From Streptomyces sp. NBC_01232 (GTDB taxonomy: Bacteria > Actinomycetota > Actinomycetes > Streptomycetales > Streptomycetaceae): a DNA stretch of 64,000 nucleotides. The stretch is from assembly GCF_035989885.1 (NCBI RefSeq), contig NZ_CP108518.1, positions 5,385,001 to 5,449,000 on the forward strand. The letters are read 5' to 3'. Positions 40,713 to 49,040 of this stretch are shown here, one piece after another (positions within the stretch are counted from its first letter, which is position 1; every line of letters begins with the position of its first letter). Made by a program: the position numbers and the translations under genes. The notes beneath the pieces were generated by a model. That model saw only the letters and a program-made list of their open reading frames with translations. It was not told where the DNA came from and did no database searches.

Positions 40713-41719
40713 GGGTGCTGCTGATCGGAGCCAACGGATACCTCGGCCGCTACGTCGCCGACCGGCTGCTCGCCGACCCCGCCGTCCAGCTCACCGCGCT
40801 CGGCCGCGGCGACGACGCCGACGTCCGCTTCGACCTCGCCACCGGCAGCCCCGGGGCGCTCACCCGCTTCCTCGACGCAGTCCACCCCGGCGTCGTCATC
40901 AACTGCGCCGGAGCCACCCGGGGCGGGGCCCGTGAACTGACCCGGCACAACACCGTCGCCGTCGCGACGATCTGCGAATCGCTGCGCCGCAGCGGCTGCG
41001 GGGCCCGGCTGGTGCAGCTCGGCTGCGCCGCCGAATACGGGCCCAGCCAGCCCGGATCGTCCACGGCCGAGGACGCCGTGCCGAGACCGGGTGGGCCGTA
41101 CGGGGTGAGCAAGCTCGCCGCCACCGAACTGGTCCTCGGCTCCGGACTGGACGCCGTCGTCCTGCGGATCTTCTCGCCCGTCGGCCCCGGCACCCCCGCC
41201 GGATCCCCGCTCGGCCGGCTCGCCGAGGCCATGCGCCGCGCGATGCAGGCGGGCGACGGCGAGCTGAAGCTCAGCGGGCTCGGCGTGCAGCGCGACTTCG
41301 TGGACGTACGGGACGTGGCGCGGGCCGTGCACGCCGCCTCCCTGTCCGCCGCCCAGGGCGTGGTCAACATCGGCACCGGCCGTGCCGTCCGGCTGCGCGA
41401 CGCGGCCGCGGTCCTCGCCCGGGTCGCCGGGTACGGAGGCGCCCTGCACGAGCTGGACGTCCCGCACGGCGGACCCCAGCAGGCCCACGGACACCCCGGC
41501 CGCCCGGCCGGACTCGCCACCATCGGCTCCCCCCGCTCCGAGGCCACCGCGGAGCAGATGGCCGCCGCGGCGCCCCAGCCGTACCCCTACCCGGACGGCT
41601 GCGGGGCCTGGCAGCAGGCGGACGTCCGTACCGCCCGGGACCGGCTCGGCTGGCGGCCCCGGATCAACCTGGAGGAGTCCCTCGCGGACATCTGGATGGA
41701 GGCGGCGTGCCGTATCTGA
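40709..41719 (+). CDS. NAD-dependent epimerase/dehydratase (extended SDR)
   Basis: A 336-residue protein. Rossmann motif LLIGANGYLGRYVADRL at residues 3-19, catalytic Tyr and Lys in GGPYGVSKLAATE (Y131, K135), and an upstream LGCAAEYGP segment corresponding to the family Ser/Thr. C-terminal part QRDFVDVRDVARAVHAA and NIGTGRAVRLRDAA fit nucleotide-sugar epimerases. It probably acts on a UDP- or dTDP-sugar and could supply the PelF-like transferase two genes upstream. Exact substrate not predictable. The spherulin gene start lies inside its last codons. Confidence 0.87.
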   Translation: MRVLLIGANGYLGRYVADRLLADPAVQLTALGRGDDADVRFDLATGSPGALTRFLDAVHPGVVINCAGATRGGARELTRHNTVAVATICESLRRSGCGARLVQLGCAAEYGPSQPGSSTAEDAVPRPGGPYGVSKLAATELVLGSGLDAVVLRIFSPVGPGTPAGSPLGRLAEAMRRAMQAGDGELKLSGLGVQRDFVDVRDVARAVHAASLSAAQGVVNIGTGRAVRLRDAAAVLARVAGYGGALHELDVPHGGPQQAHGHPGRPAGLATIGSPRSEATAEQMAAAAPQPYPYPDGCGAWQQADVRTARDRLGWRPRINLEESLADIWMEAACRI

Positions 41720-42462
41720 CGACCCCTCCGGGTGCCCTGACCGCCGCCGCGACCGAGGCCGGCCGTCTCGGCCTCGGCATCCCCGGCTACGGGCACCCGC
41801 TGCTCGCCCCCGTCGAGTGGGCCGAGCTGACCCGCCCCGGCACCCCGCTGCACTGGGCCGTGCTCAACGTCAAGGACGGCCCGGGAGGGCGGCCCGACCC
41901 GCACTGCACGGAGGCGGCCGCGAAGCTGCGCCGGGCGGGCGGCATGATCCTCGGGCATCTCGCGATGCGAGACGGATCGAGGTCCTTCGGGGAGCTGATC
42001 TCTGACGCCCACCGCTTCCGCGACTGGTACGGCGTCGGCGGCTTCTATCTCGCCGGGGCCCCGGCGGGCAAGGCCGAACTGGCCTCGGTGAGCCGGGTCG
42101 TGGACACCCTGCGGAGCCTCGGCGAGGACCTGCGGATCGTGCTCGGGCACGGCACGCACCCGTACGAGGGCTATGCGGAGACCGCCGACCAGCTGGTCAC
42201 CTTCTCCGGGGCCTGGGCCGACTACCGCTGGTCGCAGGTGGCGGAGTGGACGGCGGACCATCCGGCGGAGCGGTTCTGCCACCTCGTCCACGGGGTGCCG
42301 CGCACGCACCTGGAGGAGGCGATGCGGATCGCCCGCTGGCAGGGAGCGGGCACGATCTGGTTCACGGACCGGCCCGGGGTGCGCGGCAGCGACCCGTGGG
42401 CGTCCATGCCCGCGTACTGGGACGAAATTGTCTCAAGGATCGGGACAGGTGTCTTGGAATGA
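41707..42462 (+). CDS. Spherulin-4 (GH135-like) family protein, probably catalytically inactive
   Basis: A 251-residue protein whose GTG start (GGAGG upstream) overlaps the epimerase gene by 13 bp. It follows the spherulin-4/GH135 TIM-barrel pattern: LGIPGYGHPLLAPVEWAEL, then HWAVLNVKDGPGGRPD (the INPxxGPG motif), then DWYGVGGFYLAGAP and VLGHGTHPYEGY. In active GH135 (Aspergillus Sph3) the GIFxDE motif supplies the catalytic acids; here this reads GGFYLAG, and the later Glu in the vxFE motif is Ser (TFSGAW). So hydrolysis is unlikely; a binding or structural role is inferred. No signal peptide is visible, although the fungal enzyme acts outside the cytoplasm. Confidence 0.82.
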   Translation: MPYLTTPPGALTAAATEAGRLGLGIPGYGHPLLAPVEWAELTRPGTPLHWAVLNVKDGPGGRPDPHCTEAAAKLRRAGGMILGHLAMRDGSRSFGELISDAHRFRDWYGVGGFYLAGAPAGKAELASVSRVVDTLRSLGEDLRIVLGHGTHPYEGYAETADQLVTFSGAWADYRWSQVAEWTADHPAERFCHLVHGVPRTHLEEAMRIARWQGAGTIWFTDRPGVRGSDPWASMPAYWDEIVSRIGTGVLE

Positions 42463-42546
42463 AGACGGCCATGGCAGTGTTACTGGGAGAACAACCATCA
42501 GTTTGCTCCCTGCACCTGCGGGGATGCTCCCACCTCCGGAGTGCCC

Positions 42547-43725
42547 GTGTCGCTGCCACCGCTGGTCGAGCCAGCAGCTGAGCTCACCGTTGACGAGGTC
42601 CGTCGGTATTCGCGGCACCTGATCATCCCGGATGTCGGGATGGACGGCCAGAAGCGCCTGAAGAACGCCAAGGTGCTGGCCGTGGGTGCCGGCGGTCTCG
42701 GCTCGCCCGCCCTCATGTACCTCGCCGCGGCCGGTGTCGGCACGCTGGGCATCGTGGAGTTCGACGAGGTCGACGAGTCGAACCTGCAGCGCCAGATCAT
42801 CCACAGCCAGGCGGACATCGGCCGTTCCAAGGCCGAGTCGGCCCGCGACAGCGTGCTGGGCATCAACCCGTACGTGAACGTGGTCCTTCACGAAGAGCGG
42901 CTCGAGGCCGAGAACGTGATGGAGATCTTCAGCCAGTACGACCTCATCGTCGACGGCACGGACAACTTCGCCACGCGCTACCTCGTCAACGACGCCTGCG
43001 TGCTGCTGAACAAGCCGTACGTGTGGGGCTCGATCTACCGCTTCGACGGCCAGGCCTCGGTCTTCTGGTCCGAGCACGGCCCGTGCTACCGCTGCCTCTA
43101 CCCCGAGCCGCCCCCGCCGGGCATGGTCCCGAGCTGCGCCGAGGGCGGCGTGCTGGGCGTGCTCTGCGCGTCCATCGGGTCCATCCAGGTCACCGAGGCC
43201 ATCAAGGTCCTCACGGGTGTCGGCGAGCCGCTGGTCGGCCGTCTGATGATCTACGACGCCCTGGAGATGCAGTACCGCCAGGTCAAGGTCCGCAAGGACC
43301 CCGACTGCGCGGTGTGCGGTCCCAACGCGACCGTCACCGAGCTCATCGACTACGAGGCCTTCTGCGGCGTCGTGTCGGAGGAGGCCCAGGAGGCGGCCGC
43401 CGGTTCGACGATCACTCCCAAGCAGCTCAAGGAGTGGATCGACACCGACGAGCCCATCGAGATCATCGACGTCCGCGAGATCAACGAGTACGAGATCGTC
43501 TCGATCCCCGGCGCGAAGCTGATCCCCAAGGGCGAGTTCCTGATGGGCACCGCCCTCCAGGACCTGCCGCAGGACAAGCGCATCGTCCTGCATTGCAAGA
43601 CGGGTGTCCGTAGTGCGGAAGTCCTCGCGGTGCTGAAGTCCGCGGGCTTCGCGGACGCGGTGCACGTCGGCGGCGGCGTGATCGGCTGGGTCCACCAGAT
43701 CGAGCCCGAGAAGCCGGTCTACTAG
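42547..43725 (+). CDS. moeZ: MoeZ adenylyltransferase/sulfurtransferase
   Basis: A 392-residue fusion protein. The GTG at 42547 has GGAG 5 nt upstream (a GTG two codons earlier is possible). The N-terminal ThiF/MoeB-like adenylation domain has VGAGGLGSPALMYLAAAG, VEFDEVDESNLQRQ, the DGTDNFATRYLVND motif and zinc pairs in CYRCLYP and CAVCG. The C-terminal rhodanese domain (about 285-390) has active-site Cys in LHCKTGVRSAE. It activates and sulfurates the C-terminus of ThiS/MoaD/CysO-type carrier proteins for molybdopterin, thiamine, cysteine and some antibiotic pathways. The mycobacterial orthologue is in the equivalent position (Rv3206c). Confidence 0.95.
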   Translation: MSLPPLVEPAAELTVDEVRRYSRHLIIPDVGMDGQKRLKNAKVLAVGAGGLGSPALMYLAAAGVGTLGIVEFDEVDESNLQRQIIHSQADIGRSKAESARDSVLGINPYVNVVLHEERLEAENVMEIFSQYDLIVDGTDNFATRYLVNDACVLLNKPYVWGSIYRFDGQASVFWSEHGPCYRCLYPEPPPPGMVPSCAEGGVLGVLCASIGSIQVTEAIKVLTGVGEPLVGRLMIYDALEMQYRQVKVRKDPDCAVCGPNATVTELIDYEAFCGVVSEEAQEAAAGSTITPKQLKEWIDTDEPIEIIDVREINEYEIVSIPGAKLIPKGEFLMGTALQDLPQDKRIVLHCKTGVRSAEVLAVLKSAGFADAVHVGGGVIGWVHQIEPEKPVY

Positions 43726-43745
43726 GCGGCCCCGGCAGCAGTGGT

Positions 43746-43789
43746 CCGAAGGGGCCGTACCCCACGCGCGTGGGGTACGGCCCCTTCGG
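43746..43789. terminator. 44-bp perfect palindrome, bidirectional terminator
   Basis: Left arm 43746-43767 and right arm 43768-43789 are exact complements, giving a 20-bp stem with CGCG loop between convergent moeZ and the TAP-type peptidase gene. Confidence 0.85.
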
Positions 43790-43800
43790 CGTCCTGCGGG

Positions 43801-45405
43801 TCAGGCGGCCGGCGGCGGCTGCGGCGGCTGCTGTGTCCCGGGCGGCGCCGTCGGGTCCGCGACCGCGGTGCAGACGGTGCCCTCGGCCGGCGTCTTCCCG
43901 TCCAGCAGATAGGTGTTCACGGCCGTCTGCACGCACGGGTCACCGCTGTTGTAGGCGCCGTGCCCCTCGCCCTTGTAGGTCAGTTCCACGCCCACGCCCG
44001 GGCCGAGCCGCTCCACCATCTTGCGCGCACCCTCGTACGGGGTGGCCGGGTCACCGGTGTTGCCGATCACCAGGATCGGGTCGGAGCCCGGTGCGGAGAC
44101 GTCGGGCGTCTCCCAGGTGCCGGCGACCGGCCAGCCGGTGCAGGACATCATGGCCCAGCCCAGGAGGTCCCCGAAGACCGGTGAGGCGGCCCGGAAGGTC
44201 GCCAGCTTGGCCTTGGTCTCCTCCAGGGTGTAGCGCTCCTTGTCGTCCACGCAGTTGATGGCCGTGTTGGCCGCGCCGATGTTGCTGTAACGCCCTTGCT
44301 GGTCGCGCCCGTTGAGCGCGTCCGAGAGGGCCATCAGCAGCTGGCCCTGACCGCCCTGCGCCTCGTCGATGCCCTGCTCCAGCAACGGCCACAGCTCCTG
44401 GGAGTACAGGGCCTGCGCGATGCCGTTGGTCGCCTGGTTCTCGGTGAGCATCCGGTTGCCGGTGCCCGGAATGGGCTTGGCTGCCAGCGACTTCTGCAGC
44501 TCGATGATGCTGTCCTCGATCTCCTTGGGCGTGCTGCCCTGGAGCCGGCACTCGTCACCGCGGTCCACGCAGTCCTGGGCGAAGTTGCCGAGCGCGAGCT
44601 GGAAGCCCTTGGCCTGGCCCAGCGCGCTCTGCTCGGCGGTCTTGGTCGGGTCCACGACGGCGTCGAAGACGGCCCGGCCGACGTTCTTCGGGAAGAGGTG
44701 GGCGTAGACCCCGCCCAGTTCGGTGCCGTAGGAGATGCCGAAGTAGTTCAGCTTCTCGTCGCCGAGCGCCTGGCGGATGCGGTCCAGGTCGCGGGCTGCG
44801 TTCTCGGTGCCGACGTGGGGGAGGAGCTTGCCGGAGTTCTTCTCGCAGGCCTCCTGGTACTTCCTGATGTTGTCGACGAAGGCCTTCTCCTCCTCCGGGG
44901 TCTCGGGGGAGGAGTCCTCGCTGTGGTAGGCGTCCAGCTCCTTGTCGCTCTCGCACAGGACGGGATCGCTGCCGCCCACCCCGCGGGGGTCGAAGCTGAC
45001 CAGGTCGTACCGGGCGCGCAGGGCCTCGTACTCCTTGGCGGCGCCGGGCAGCGTACTGATCCCGGACCCGCCGGGGCCGCCGAAGTTGAAGACCAGCGAG
45101 CCCAGCCGGTTCTTCCGGTCGCGCGCCTCGGCCCGGATCAGGGAGATCGGGACCGTCCCGCCCTCGGGCTTCGCGTAGTCGAGCGGGACGTCGAGGGTGG
45201 CGCACTGCCAGTCCTTCGGCGGGGCCGGACCACCGCCCTGGGCGGCGGTCGGGGCGTCGCAGTCACCCCACTTGAGGGGCTTGACCTCCGGTGTGCCGTC
45301 GGCCGTCGTCTTCTTCCCGTCGCCGTCGTCGGAGCAGGCGGCCGTGGCGAGCAGCCCGGCTGCGAGCGTGGCGGCGGCGGTGACCCGCCAGGCGTGTGTC
45401 GGCAT
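43801..45405 (-). CDS. Secreted lipoprotein peptidase of the S33 tripeptidyl aminopeptidase (TAP) type
   Basis: A 534-residue alpha/beta hydrolase. Lipoprotein signal ends LLATAA before Cys24. Features in order: GGPGGSG oxyanion loop (FNFGGPGGSGISTLP), nucleophile Ser in YFGISYGTELGGVYA, a large cap, then Asp in VIGNTGDPATPYEGA and His in GEGHGAYNSGDP. The TAP C-terminal domain closes the protein, ending in a Pro/Gln tail. Such enzymes release N-terminal tripeptides from peptides outside the cell. It lies downstream of the flippase-like gene on the minus strand. Confidence 0.92.
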   Translation of the reverse strand: MPTHAWRVTAAATLAAGLLATAACSDDGDGKKTTADGTPEVKPLKWGDCDAPTAAQGGGPAPPKDWQCATLDVPLDYAKPEGGTVPISLIRAEARDRKNRLGSLVFNFGGPGGSGISTLPGAAKEYEALRARYDLVSFDPRGVGGSDPVLCESDKELDAYHSEDSSPETPEEEKAFVDNIRKYQEACEKNSGKLLPHVGTENAARDLDRIRQALGDEKLNYFGISYGTELGGVYAHLFPKNVGRAVFDAVVDPTKTAEQSALGQAKGFQLALGNFAQDCVDRGDECRLQGSTPKEIEDSIIELQKSLAAKPIPGTGNRMLTENQATNGIAQALYSQELWPLLEQGIDEAQGGQGQLLMALSDALNGRDQQGRYSNIGAANTAINCVDDKERYTLEETKAKLATFRAASPVFGDLLGWAMMSCTGWPVAGTWETPDVSAPGSDPILVIGNTGDPATPYEGARKMVERLGPGVGVELTYKGEGHGAYNSGDPCVQTAVNTYLLDGKTPAEGTVCTAVADPTAPPGTQQPPQPPPAA

Positions 45406-45492
45406 GTCCCCATCCTGTGGGCCCCGTGCCGACCCCGCCCGCGCGCTGACCCGAACGGGGGGCCGCGGCCGGCGGGGCCCTCGCCCGACCCC

Positions 45493-48318
45493 CTAGATGG
45501 CTTCCTTGCGGGTCAGGAAGTTGAACGAGATCCACCCCGGCAGCACCGGCAGCCAGAAGGTCATCAGGCGGAACAGCAGCACCGCCGAGATCGCGACCTC
45601 CTTCTCCAGGCCCGCCGCGATCAGCCCGAGGGTGAGCGTGGTCTCCACCGCGCCCATACCGCCCGGTGTCGGCGCCGCCGACCCCAGCGCGTTGCCCGCC
45701 AGGAACACCACCGCGATGCTCGCGTAGCTGATGGCCTCGCCGCCCCCGAACGCGCGGATCGACGCGTCCAGGCACATCACGAAGCAACCCGTCAGCAGCA
45801 GCATGCCGCCGATGCCCGTCACCAGCTTCTTCGGCCGCTGCAGCACGTCCAGCATGCGCGGCACCACACCGGCGAACAGTGCCCGTACCCGTGTCACCAC
45901 GAACTTCCGCATGAACGGGACCGCCGTCACCACCAGCACCAGCACGGCCACCGTCAGCAGACCCGCGATGACGGCCCGGGACGGGGTCATCTCCGGGGTC
46001 TTCTCGGTCCCGGTCAGATAACCGAACGACAGCAGCAGCACGATGTGGCTGGCCAGCCCGAACAGCTGGGAGGCGCCCACGCTCGCGACCGCCAGCCCCG
46101 GCCGGACACCCGCCCGCTGCAGGAACCGCGTGTTCAGCGCGACACCGCCGACGGCCGCCGGAGCCACCAGCTTCACGAACGACCCGGCCACCTGCGCGAC
46201 CACCGTCCGCAGGAACGGCACCCGCTCCGGCACGAAGCCCAGCAGGCTCATCGCCGCCGCGAAGTACGTCAGCGCCGAGAAGGCGAGGGCCGCCCCGACC
46301 CAGCCCCACTGCGCCTCGCCGATGATCGTCGCGAAGTCCACGTGGGCGAGCTGCGTGAGCAGGAAGTACGCACCGAACGCGCCCGCGATGAACGAGACCA
46401 GCGTGCGCGGCCGGATCCGCTCCAGCCGGGCCGGCTCCACCGGCGCCTGCGGGCGGATCAGCAGCACCTGGTGGCGGATCTGGGTCAGCAGATCCTCCTC
46501 GCGCGCGCCGTCCAGCGCGTCCTCCAGGGCCTTCTTCTCGGCCTTGCGGTCCGCGGCGGCCGAGGCGGAGACAGGAGTGGCGGAGTGGGCGGATTCCGCC
46601 TCGCGCGCCGCCTTCGCCGCGCGCGAGGACTCCAGTACGGCCTCCCGCTGCCGCTCGGCCCGCTCCCGGGCCAGCTTGCGCAGCGTCGCCCGGGTGGAAC
46701 GGCTCAGCGCGATCGGCTGGAGCAGCGGCAGGCAGTCCGCCACCGCATCCGGGCCGAGCACCGACACGGCCGAGGCCACCGCGCGCTCCGCGCCGACCCG
46801 CAGGCCGACCGTGGTCAGCAGCTGTGCGATGTCCATCCGGAGCACGAGGTCGCCCGCGGCGATCTCGCCGCCGCGCAGGTCGGTGAGGATGACGTTGCCG
46901 GAACGATCCACCACCAGGGCGTCACCGGTCAGCCGCCGGTGCGCGATCCGCCGCGACTGCAGGGCCCGTACCTGCTTCCACGTGGTGTGGATCAGTTCGT
47001 CGGTGATCTCCTCGTCGGAGAGCGCGTCGAGGGCCCGGACGTCCAGGTGCTCGTAGACGAGCATCACCGCGTCCGGACCGAGCTCGGACGTGGCGATCAG
47101 CTTCGGTGCGTTCGCCCCGGCCGCGATGGCCGCGTAGGCGAGGAGCGCCTCCTGCTCCAGCGCCTGGCGCAGCGACTGCAGGCTGCGCCCGGTGGTGATG
47201 CCGCGCAGGGTGAGCCGGCGCCAGACCCGGTAGAAGAAGCCGTGGGCCTGCTGCTCGCGGTCGACGATCGTGACGTCGAGCGGCGGCCCGTCCTCGAGGG
47301 TCACGTGGTAGCGGCGCCCCCGGTCGTTGGCCTCGGACGGCTCGGGGCCCTCCGGCATCTCGGCGCGCATCGCGCTGACCGGCTGGAAGCCGACCCGGCG
47401 CAGTCCGGCGAGGAGGTGCTGCCCGGTGGGGCGCACGTTGGGCGAGCCGACGGCGTAGAGGGTGCCGTAGGCGACGCTCCAGCCGATCAGCACGGTCAGG
47501 ACGATCGAGAAGGGTGTGGTGTACCCGTTGACCAGCATGGCCAGGGCGTTGAGCAGCAGGACCACCCACAGCGCGACGCGCCAGTGGGGTCTGCGGGTCA
47601 TGCCGACCGCGGTCATGTACGCGATGACGGGCGCGAGGTAGCCGTGGACCGGGTCGGTGAGGGTCCCGCCGCCCGCGGGGCGGGTGAGGGCGTCCTGGAT
47701 GGTGTCGGGGGCGGCCTGCGAGACCCACAGGTCGGTGGCGAGGGTGACACCGTGGGCGAGGACGGCGGCGAGCACGCCGTCGGCGATGCGCAGGCCGTCG
47801 CGTTTGATCAGCCGCTCGATGGCGAAGGCGACGGGCAGCAGCAGCACCGCGATGCTGGACACCAGCGCGGCGACCTTGATCAGCAGGGCGGGCGCCTGGC
47901 CGGTGCCCTTGCTGATGTCCTCCTCCAGGCCGACCGTGGTGCCGTGGGCGAAGGCGGCGATGGCGAGGAGGACGGCGATGCCGAGGATGCCGACGAGCAG
48001 GCGTACGAGGTCGGACGGCCGGTGCACGCGGGCGGCGAGCAGCGGTTCGTCGACCTCGACCCGGTCGGCGGGCGAGGAGGCGTGGCCGTGCGAGACCTCG
48101 GCGCCGCGGGCGTCCGGGGCATCGCCGGCCCGGTCGTCCCGGTCGTCCTGGTCGCTCCGGTCGCTCCGGTCGCTCAGGTCGTCCCGGTCGCCGCGGACAC
48201 CTCGGCCGTCGGGGCGCGGGGGCTCCGGACGGGGCTCCGGGACGGGTTCGCGGTGGGAGGCGTGGCCGTCGTCAGGGCGTGCGCCGTCGTCGGTCGCCGC
48301 GCCGTCCGGAGGGCTCAC
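45493..48318 (-). CDS. Flippase-like (LPG-synthase TM / MprF-type) membrane protein with kinase-like middle domain
   Basis: A 941-residue protein. The GTG at 48318 is chosen for AAGGAG 6 nt upstream; GTG at 48366 or 48339 are alternatives. Layout: an acidic disordered arm (1-75); a first membrane block (about 85-320); a cytoplasmic domain (about 325-560) with protein-kinase/APH-like order but degenerate catalytic loop (AHRRLTGDALVVD in place of HxDxxxxN, and TDLR for DFG); a charged helix (about 565-620); then an LPG_synthase_TM/UPF0104-type block of helices (about 630-935) with GGxGxxE-like PGGMGAVETTL. It probably flips a lipid or glycolipid. No lysyltransferase domain is present. Confidence 0.85.
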   Translation of the reverse strand: MSPPDGAATDDGARPDDGHASHREPVPEPRPEPPRPDGRGVRGDRDDLSDRSDRSDQDDRDDRAGDAPDARGAEVSHGHASSPADRVEVDEPLLAARVHRPSDLVRLLVGILGIAVLLAIAAFAHGTTVGLEEDISKGTGQAPALLIKVAALVSSIAVLLLPVAFAIERLIKRDGLRIADGVLAAVLAHGVTLATDLWVSQAAPDTIQDALTRPAGGGTLTDPVHGYLAPVIAYMTAVGMTRRPHWRVALWVVLLLNALAMLVNGYTTPFSIVLTVLIGWSVAYGTLYAVGSPNVRPTGQHLLAGLRRVGFQPVSAMRAEMPEGPEPSEANDRGRRYHVTLEDGPPLDVTIVDREQQAHGFFYRVWRRLTLRGITTGRSLQSLRQALEQEALLAYAAIAAGANAPKLIATSELGPDAVMLVYEHLDVRALDALSDEEITDELIHTTWKQVRALQSRRIAHRRLTGDALVVDRSGNVILTDLRGGEIAAGDLVLRMDIAQLLTTVGLRVGAERAVASAVSVLGPDAVADCLPLLQPIALSRSTRATLRKLARERAERQREAVLESSRAAKAAREAESAHSATPVSASAAADRKAEKKALEDALDGAREEDLLTQIRHQVLLIRPQAPVEPARLERIRPRTLVSFIAGAFGAYFLLTQLAHVDFATIIGEAQWGWVGAALAFSALTYFAAAMSLLGFVPERVPFLRTVVAQVAGSFVKLVAPAAVGGVALNTRFLQRAGVRPGLAVASVGASQLFGLASHIVLLLSFGYLTGTEKTPEMTPSRAVIAGLLTVAVLVLVVTAVPFMRKFVVTRVRALFAGVVPRMLDVLQRPKKLVTGIGGMLLLTGCFVMCLDASIRAFGGGEAISYASIAVVFLAGNALGSAAPTPGGMGAVETTLTLGLIAAGLEKEVAISAVLLFRLMTFWLPVLPGWISFNFLTRKEAI

Positions 48319-48485
48319 ACCCTGCTCCTTCGTCGTCACTTCCGTCTCTTCTTGATCACGTATCACCAGTCACCGCCCGGAAGATGGTGGCACGGACCGA
48401 CACGCCAGCGGGGCATCAGGGTGCGCGCCGGTGCGGAAGCGAGACTTCCGCCCGAGCGCCGACGATGTGCTGCACCATGTGCCGA

Positions 48486-48848
48486 ATGAGTGAGGAGCTG
48501 CCCGCGTACGCGGAGCGCGTGCTGGAGGTGGCCGAGCGTATTCCGCCCGGCCGGGTGATGACGTACGGGGACGTCGCCGAGTGGCTCGGCGAGGCGGGAC
48601 CCCGTCAGGTCGGGCGTGTCATGGCCCTGTACGGGGGAGCCGTGCCCTGGTGGCGCGTGGTGCGGGCGGACGGCCTGCCCCTGCCCGGCCACGAGGTGCG
48701 CGCCCTGGAGCACTACCGGACCGAGGCCACCCCGCTGCGCCTGACGGCGGGCGGCGAGCCGCGCCTGGACATGCGCCGGGCGCGCTGGGACGGGTCCCCC
48801 GGACAGGAAGGCGGACAGGACGGCATGCGCGACGAGGCTCACACCTGA
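48486..48848 (+). CDS. Alkyltransferase-like protein (ATL), MGMT family
   Basis: A 120-residue protein; ATG at 48486. It has the MGMT C-domain fold motifs GRVMTYGDVAEWLG and VGRVMALYGG, but the active-site PCHRVV is replaced by PWWRVV (W55 in place of Cys). Such ATLs bind O6-alkylguanine without repairing it and hand it to nucleotide excision repair. The C-terminal tail is Gly/Gln-rich. It is located before adnA, as Rv3204 lies near adnAB in mycobacteria. Its start is divergent from the flippase-like gene, with a 167-bp gap between. Confidence 0.92.
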   Translation: MSEELPAYAERVLEVAERIPPGRVMTYGDVAEWLGEAGPRQVGRVMALYGGAVPWWRVVRADGLPLPGHEVRALEHYRTEATPLRLTAGGEPRLDMRRARWDGSPGQEGGQDGMRDEAHT

Positions 48849-49040
48849 CAGCTTCGGCCATGCGGGGCCGGGGCGGGCGATCGGGCGACGGTCCGAACGC
48901 CCGTCCGGGCTACCCGGGGGGACTGCGCGGCGTCGGCCGGTTGCCGTAGCGTTGCCTCTTCGGCTTCCGCGCCGGCTCGCGCCCGAGCCGTCACGGCAGC
49001 ACCGCCCCACCCCGCAGACCCACCAGGACCGGCACCCCAC

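Noticed and set aside
44296..48489. Very long plus-strand ORF (1397 codons) over the TAP and flippase genes
   Set aside because: It is antisense to two genes with clear families. Its composition (runs of Gln, Arg, His, Gly) is that of a frame-shifted high-GC shadow, with no domain.
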